Assembly: GCA_905215615.1 (NCBI GenBank)
Contig: CAJMQM010000036.1
Span: 1-9,295, forward strand
DNA: 9,295 bases
From: an uncultured bacterium
GTDB lineage: Bacteria; Bacillota; Clostridia; TANB77; CAG-508
Direction: 5' to 3'
Made by a program: the position numbers and the translations under genes. Numbering within the stretch: position 1 is the first letter of the stretch; each line of letters opens with the position of its first letter. Below are positions 6,103-9,295 of this stretch, in pieces. The notes under the pieces are model-generated. The model did no database searches. It was not told where the DNA came from and saw only the letters and a program-made list of their open reading frames with translations.

Positions 6103-7065
6103 ATGGACACGATAGTTTTAAAATTTGGAGGAAGCTCTTTAACAAATGACGAAAATTTAAAAAACGTAGCAGAAAAGATAATTAATTATTATGAAAATAA
6201 TAACAAAGTAGTTGTTGTTTTATCAGCGCAAGGAAAAACCACAGACAGATTAATAAACGAAGTAAAAACATTAACAGAAAATCCAAACAAAAGAGAAATG
6301 GATGCTCTTCTAAGTGTAGGAGAACAAATATCTGCTACTAAAATGTCAATATTACTTAATTCTATGGGGTATTCTGCAATATCTTTACTTGGTTGGCAAG
6401 TTGGTATTTTAACAAATGAAGAATATTCGGATGCAAAAATTGAAAAAATAGACAAAAAAAGAATAGAAAAAGAATTGGAAGATGGGAAAATAGTAATTCT
6501 TGCTGGATTTCAAGGGGTTAATAAAGAAAACAATATTACCACACTAGGTAGAGGTGGATCAGACACTACAGCAGTAGCTATAGCAGCAATACTACAAGCT
6601 AAGCATTGCTACATTTATTCTGATGTAGAAGGTGTATATACAGCAGACCCTAAAAAAGTAGAAAATGCAAAACAACTAAGTACAATTTCATATGAGGAAA
6701 TGCGAGAAATATCTGGCGAAGGTGCCAAAGTTCTTCATAATAGGTGTGTTACAATTGCAGAAAGATATAATATACCAATAGAAACAAAATCTACATTTAA
6801 TAATAAAAGTGGAACGATAATTAGTAATAATTTTGAAGAAAAAACCATAAAAAGTATTGTAAGAAATAAAAACTTAAATAGAGTATCAATAGTAGGTTAT
6901 GGATGTAGCTATGATAATGAAATATTAAGTAAAATTTTTAATTTTATTATAGAAAAAAATTTAAAGGTATTTTGCATTAATATAGACGAGTGCAAAATAA
7001 CAATTAACTTCAAACAAGATATATCTGATGGCATTTTACAAGAATTTCACAATGTTTTGTTCTAA
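6103..7065 (+). CDS. Aspartate kinase, short form with a single ACT domain
   Basis: Aspartokinase phosphorylates L-aspartate with ATP, the first step towards lysine, threonine, methionine and diaminopimelate. The kinase domain (about 1-245) is complete: KFGGSS at 7-12, LSAQGKTTDRLI at 40-51, LSVGEQIS (70-77), GRGGSDTTA at 149-157, YSDVEGVYTADPKKV (172-186) and the GEGAKVLHNR helix. Aspartokinases usually have about 400 residues and two ACT domains; this one has 320. After the NKNLNRVSIVG segment, which resembles the opening strand of the first ACT domain, the sequence continues as the second ACT domain (KIFNFIIEKNLKVFCINIDECKITINF...FHNVLF). About 80 residues seem to be gone. Feedback control by lysine or threonine may therefore be altered. 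ATG 6103 is chosen because AGGTG (6092-6096) lies six bases ahead; the in-frame GTG 6094 overlaps that site. No terminator separates it from yabP, 59 bases downstream. Confidence 0.9.
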   Translation: MDTIVLKFGGSSLTNDENLKNVAEKIINYYENNNKVVVVLSAQGKTTDRLINEVKTLTENPNKREMDALLSVGEQISATKMSILLNSMGYSAISLLGWQVGILTNEEYSDAKIEKIDKKRIEKELEDGKIVILAGFQGVNKENNITTLGRGGSDTTAVAIAAILQAKHCYIYSDVEGVYTADPKKVENAKQLSTISYEEMREISGEGAKVLHNRCVTIAERYNIPIETKSTFNNKSGTIISNNFEEKTIKSIVRNKNLNRVSIVGYGCSYDNEILSKIFNFIIEKNLKVFCINIDECKITINFKQDISDGILQEFHNVLF

Positions 7066-7098
7066 AATAGACAAGTGCTGAATATAATTAAATAGACA
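7065..7098 (+). repeat. 9-bp direct repeat around a TATAAT in front of yabP
   Basis: AAATAGACA occurs at 7065-7073 and again at 7090-7098, 25 bases from start to start, with TATAAT (7083-7088) between the copies. It may be a regulator site or promoter element for yabP, but no convincing -35 is correctly spaced, and in such AT-rich DNA chance cannot be excluded. Confidence 0.35.
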
Positions 7099-7109
7099 CC
7101 AAAACTAAC

Positions 7110-7120
7110 AAGGAGCTGAT
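7110..7120 (+). promoter_or_regulatory. Strong ribosome binding site of yabP
   Basis: AAGGAGCTGAT differs at one base from the full anti-Shine-Dalgarno complement and sets ATG 7125 as the start rather than the later ATG codons at 7131 or 7137. Confidence 0.8.
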
Positions 7121-7124
7121 TTAT

Positions 7125-7427
7125 ATGCCAATGGATATGAAAAAAGATAATATGCAAACAACAAATGTTATTCAAAATATAGTTTTAGAAAATAGGGAGA
7201 AGCTAAGTATATCTGGAGTACTAGATGTACTTAGTTTTGATGACCAAATTATTATTGTAGAAACCGAATTAGGTCTCTTAACAATAAAGGGTGAAGATTT
7301 AAGAATTAATAAATTAAGTATAGATACTTCAGAAACAATTGTAAATGGAAATATAATGCAAATAGCATATAGTGAAAATAATATAGAAAAGAAAGGGGAG
7401 GGGATTTTCTCTAAAATTTTCAAATAG
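7125..7427 (+). CDS. yabP: Sporulation protein YabP
   Basis: The 100-residue product has the length and pattern of YabP (YabP/YqfC family). An opening segment LENREKLSISGVLDVLSFDDQIIIVETELGLLTIKGEDLRINKLSIDTSETIVNGNIMQIAY is followed by the closing GIFSKIFK, which is typical of the family. The beta-strand-rich pattern suggests a small soluble or membrane-associated scaffold protein. In Bacillus yabP is expressed in the mother cell during sporulation under sigma-E; its biochemical role is not known. It is followed 15 bases later by yabQ, the order seen in Bacillus and Clostridia, so the pair is almost certainly one operon. I could not find a clear sigma-E promoter, and readthrough from the aspartokinase gene remains possible. 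Confidence 0.9.
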   Translation: MPMDMKKDNMQTTNVIQNIVLENREKLSISGVLDVLSFDDQIIIVETELGLLTIKGEDLRINKLSIDTSETIVNGNIMQIAYSENNIEKKGEGIFSKIFK

Positions 7428-7442
7428 AAGTGGGGGAGAATA

Positions 7443-7916
7443 TTGAATCAAATATATTGTTTTTTTATATTTATTGTTGTTGGAGTAATTATCTCTATTT
7501 TATTTGATATTTTTAGAATATTAAGAAAAGTATTTAAGACACCGGACATAATAACATATATCGAAGATATTATTTTTGGAGTTTTAGCAGGAATAATTAT
7601 AATATATTCCATATTTGTATTTAACAATGGCGAAATAAGAAGTTATTTATTTTTAGGAATTATAATTGGAATATTAGTATATTTATTTACATTAAGTAAA
7701 ATATTTGTAAAATTTGGAAATAAAATTCTGACTTTTTTAAAGAATATTTTACTTTTACCGATAAAAAAGGCTTTACTTTTAGGTAAAAATATTGTAAAAT
7801 GGTTACATAGTAAAATTTTTCGACCTTTTTCCAAAATAATCTCTAATAGTAAAAATAAAATTCCAAAAATTTCAATAAAAAAGTATAAAAATCGTCGAAA
7901 AAAAGAAGGATTTTAA
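7443..7916 (+). CDS. yabQ: Spore cortex biosynthesis protein YabQ
   Basis: A 157-residue membrane protein that starts with TTG at 7443, supported by GGGGAG a few bases upstream. It has an N-terminal membrane segment (about 4-22) ending in the family motif FDIFRILRKVF, a second at about 43-60 (IIFGVLAGIIIIYSIFVF), the conserved NNGEIRSYLFLGIIIG, and a third segment through about 85. In Bacillus, YabQ sits in the membranes around the forespore and is required for cortex peptidoglycan; that role is taken from the family. The last 70 residues form a strongly basic tail rich in Lys and Arg (ending KKYKNRRKKEGF), which should lie in the cytoplasm and could bind nucleic acid or acidic lipids. The spacing to yabP (15 bases) indicates co-transcription and perhaps translational coupling. 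Confidence 0.88.
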   Translation: MNQIYCFFIFIVVGVIISILFDIFRILRKVFKTPDIITYIEDIIFGVLAGIIIIYSIFVFNNGEIRSYLFLGIIIGILVYLFTLSKIFVKFGNKILTFLKNILLLPIKKALLLGKNIVKWLHSKIFRPFSKIISNSKNKIPKISIKKYKNRRKKEGF

Positions 7917-7973
7917 ATTTATGTGTAGAAAAAAATAATATATAGAACTTTTATAATAAACTAAGGAGAAGCT

Positions 7974-8243
7974 ATGAAAAGCAAAGTTTTAAAGCGAATT
8001 ATTATAGTAGCTATTTTGATATATGCTGTATACACCTTTATTTCACAGCAAAAGCTATTGAATACATATACTGCTGAGGCAGAAGCTTACAATACAAAAA
8101 TTGAAGAAGCTAAAGAAACTAGTCAAGAACTTGCAGATACAAAAGAGCACTTAAATTCTAAAGAATATATTGAAGATATAGCAAGAGAAAAATTAGATAT
8201 GTATTTACCAAACGAAAAAGTTTATATAGATATTAGTAAATAA
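7974..8243 (+). CDS. divIC: Septum formation initiator protein, DivIC/FtsL (FtsB) family
   Basis: An 89-residue bitopic protein with a short basic N-terminus (MKSKVLKR), one membrane segment (about 9-24), a coiled-coil region (about 25-62, rich in Glu, Ala, Lys and Leu) and the DivIC/FtsB signature SKEYIEDIAREKLDMYLPNEKVYI (62-85). Such proteins form the FtsL-DivIC-DivIB complex that activates septal wall synthesis. The position right after yabP and yabQ matches Bacillus divIC, which supports the gene name over ftsL. AAGGAGA (7963-7969) precedes ATG 7974 at good distance. In Bacillus the next gene is the S1-domain gene yabR; here rho follows instead. A TATAAT at 7952-7957 might allow separate vegetative expression, which a division protein would need, but its -35 region is poor. 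Confidence 0.9.
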   Translation: MKSKVLKRIIIVAILIYAVYTFISQQKLLNTYTAEAEAYNTKIEEAKETSQELADTKEHLNSKEYIEDIAREKLDMYLPNEKVYIDISK

Positions 8244-8280
8244 TATATAAGAGAACGAATATACTCTTATATATTATTTA
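8237..8280 (+). terminator. 17-bp hairpin overlapping the divIC stop codon, probable terminator
   Basis: TAAATAATATATAAGAG (8237-8253) pairs perfectly with 8264-8280 around a ten-base loop. The divIC stop codon TAA (8241-8243) lies inside the left arm. The right arm is U-rich and further T runs follow (8292-8297), but there is no clean T tract directly after the stem, so termination may be partial. Confidence 0.65.
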
Positions 8281-8360
8281 TTCCAATTTCTGTTTTTTCT
8301 AAAGTTTTTTATCTTAATATTCCTAATTATTTTAAAACTGAATAAAACTTTAATTTATTA

Positions 8361-8366
8361 TATAAT
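8361..8366 (+). promoter_or_regulatory. Candidate -10 box of rho
   Basis: A perfect TATAAT lies 30 bases before the rho start and 13 bases before GGGGG (8380-8384). No recognisable -35 hexamer stands 16-18 bases upstream, so the call is weak. Upstream, 8281-8336 is T-rich and almost free of G on this strand, with a 9-bp inverted repeat TAAAGTTTT (8300-8308) / AAAACTTTA (8344-8352). Confidence 0.35.
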
Positions 8367-8390
8367 TATTTTATTTTATGGGGGCTTAGA

Positions 8391-9295
8391 ATGGAAAATT
8401 ATACGTTAGTTGAATTGCGCCAAATGGCGAAAGAAAAAGGCATTAAAAATGTCTCAAAATTAAAAAAAGATGAGTTACTAAAACTACTTTTCTCAGATGA
8501 TTCAGAAAATACTGCTGAACAAGCTAGCAATACTGCAGAGAAAGCTAATGATGAAAGTACAAAAACTACTAATAATGTTACTGAGAATAACGCAAATCTC
8601 AATAACACTATTAATAATGCTCAAAACAATACTAACAATACACTAAATGAAGGTAGCAGTACCAGTAGCTACAAACTTACTAATGCAGATGACCAAATTG
8701 TAGAAGGTATTTTAGAGGTATTACCAGATGGCTATGGCTTTTTAAGGGGAAAAAATTACTTATCTAGTCCAAAAGATGTATATATTTCTTCAGTACAAAT
8801 AAGAAGATTTAGATTGGACAAAGGTGACAAAATAAAAGGAATTGCAAGAGTTCCACAAGATACAGAAAAAGATAAATTCCCTGCTTTAATATATGTTGGA
8901 GAAGTAAACGGAGAAGCTCCAGAAAACGCTTATAGAAGAAAGAAATTTGATGACTTAGTACCTATATACCCAAATGAAAGAATTAAATTAGAAACAACTC
9001 CAACAGAATATGCAATGAGAATTATAGACTTAATCTCTCCTATTGGTAAAGGTCAAAGAGGTATGATAGTTGCACCTCCTAAAGTAGGAAAAACTACTTT
9101 AATTAAAAAAATTGCAAACAGCATATCTATTAATAATCCTGAAGTTGAACTAATAGTATTGCTAATAGACGAAAGACCAGAAGAAGTTACAGACATGACA
9201 AGGGCTATAAAAGGAGATGTTATATATTCCACATTTGATGAGCTACCTGAGCATCATGTTAAAGTAGCAGAAATGGTTTTAGAAAGAGCAAAAAG
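8391..9295 (+). CDS. rho: Transcription termination factor Rho (3' end outside the window)
   Basis: Rho is a hexameric RNA-dependent ATPase that ends transcription. It starts at ATG 8391, preceded by GGGGG (8380-8384); 301 residues are visible and no stop is reached. Residues 1-35 are the Rho N-terminal helical domain (YTLVELRQMAKEKGIKNVSK). Residues about 36-97 are a low-complexity insert, most striking at 61-86, where 14 of 26 residues are Asn. The cold-shock-like primary RNA-binding domain follows (EGILEVLPDGYGFLRG ... PKDVYISSVQIRRFRLDKGDKIKG, 105-150), then YRRKKFDDLVPIYPNERI (181-198). The motor domain shows Walker A APPKVGKTT (228-236), with V in place of the common A, and Walker B LIVLLIDERPEEVTDM (254-269). 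The Q and R loops and arginine finger lie beyond the window. Rho with Asn-rich inserts is known in Clostridia, where the C. botulinum version was reported to form a prion. Confidence 0.96.
   Translation, partial: MENYTLVELRQMAKEKGIKNVSKLKKDELLKLLFSDDSENTAEQASNTAEKANDESTKTTNNVTENNANLNNTINNAQNNTNNTLNEGSSTSSYKLTNADDQIVEGILEVLPDGYGFLRGKNYLSSPKDVYISSVQIRRFRLDKGDKIKGIARVPQDTEKDKFPALIYVGEVNGEAPENAYRRKKFDDLVPIYPNERIKLETTPTEYAMRIIDLISPIGKGQRGMIVAPPKVGKTTLIKKIANSISINNPEVELIVLLIDERPEEVTDMTRAIKGDVIYSTFDELPEHHVKVAEMVLERAK
8571..8648 (+). other. Asparagine-rich, prion-like tract in Rho
   Basis: Codons 61-86 encode 14 Asn, 1 Gln and 5 Thr with only one charged residue (E65), within a longer disordered N/T/S/A/E-rich insert (8499-8681). 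The Asn codons mix AAT and AAC and are not a simple nucleotide repeat, so the amino-acid composition seems to be kept by selection rather than by recent slippage. Confidence 0.8.

Noticed and set aside
7074..7124. Sigma-E promoter before yabP
   Set aside because: GAATATA (7080-7086) resembles a sigma-E -35, but no CATACA-like -10 stands at the right distance.
7929..7957. Sigma-A promoter for divIC with TATAAT at 7952-7957
   Set aside because: The -35 position is a run of A, so the hexamer alone is weak evidence in such AT-rich sequence; it is mentioned only under the gene.

Overview
The window is very AT-rich (A- and T-ending codons nearly everywhere). It carries housekeeping and sporulation genes of a low-GC, endospore-forming Firmicute. 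The secA-to-prfB proximity, the sporulation pair yabP-yabQ followed by a DivIC-type gene, strong AGGAGG-type ribosome binding sites and a clostridial-style insert in SecA all point to Clostridia. I cannot name a genus. All genes lie on the + strand. There is no sign of a phage, transposon, CRISPR array, tRNA or rRNA.

Layout: (1) 1-2501, the 3' nine-tenths of secA, closed by a strong intrinsic terminator. (2) 2575-3730, two damaged redox genes: a flavodoxin-domain gene that has lost its start and probably its lipoprotein signal, and the first 40% of an aldo/keto reductase that stops just before its own terminator. (3) 3744-4761, a gene with its own good sigma-A-type promoter for a DUF368 (PopT-type) membrane protein, a family linked to undecaprenyl-phosphate recycling. 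(4) 4785-5889, prfB (release factor 2), which must be read through a programmed +1 frameshift at an in-frame UGA. (5) 5890-6102, the longest gap (213 bases), with an AT palindrome, a terminator and a second, 16-bp palindrome. (6) 6103-7065, a short aspartokinase that seems to have one ACT domain instead of two. (7) 7125-8243, yabP, yabQ and a divIC/ftsL-like gene. (8) 8391-9295, the 5' part of rho, with an asparagine-rich insert between its N-terminal helical domain and its RNA-binding domain. No stretch longer than 300 bases lacks a gene.

How the parts fit: SecA (protein export), the DUF368 protein (lipid carrier recycling) and DivIC (septal wall synthesis) all serve the cell envelope. YabP and YabQ serve spore formation. 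RF2 and Rho are the translation and transcription termination factors, and both show features that could be regulatory: the autoregulatory frameshift in prfB and a prion-like low-complexity tract in Rho. The best candidates for something new are the N-rich Rho insert, the single-ACT aspartokinase with its palindromic leader, and the unusual geometry of the prfB frameshift site. I see no convincing wholly new multi-gene system.
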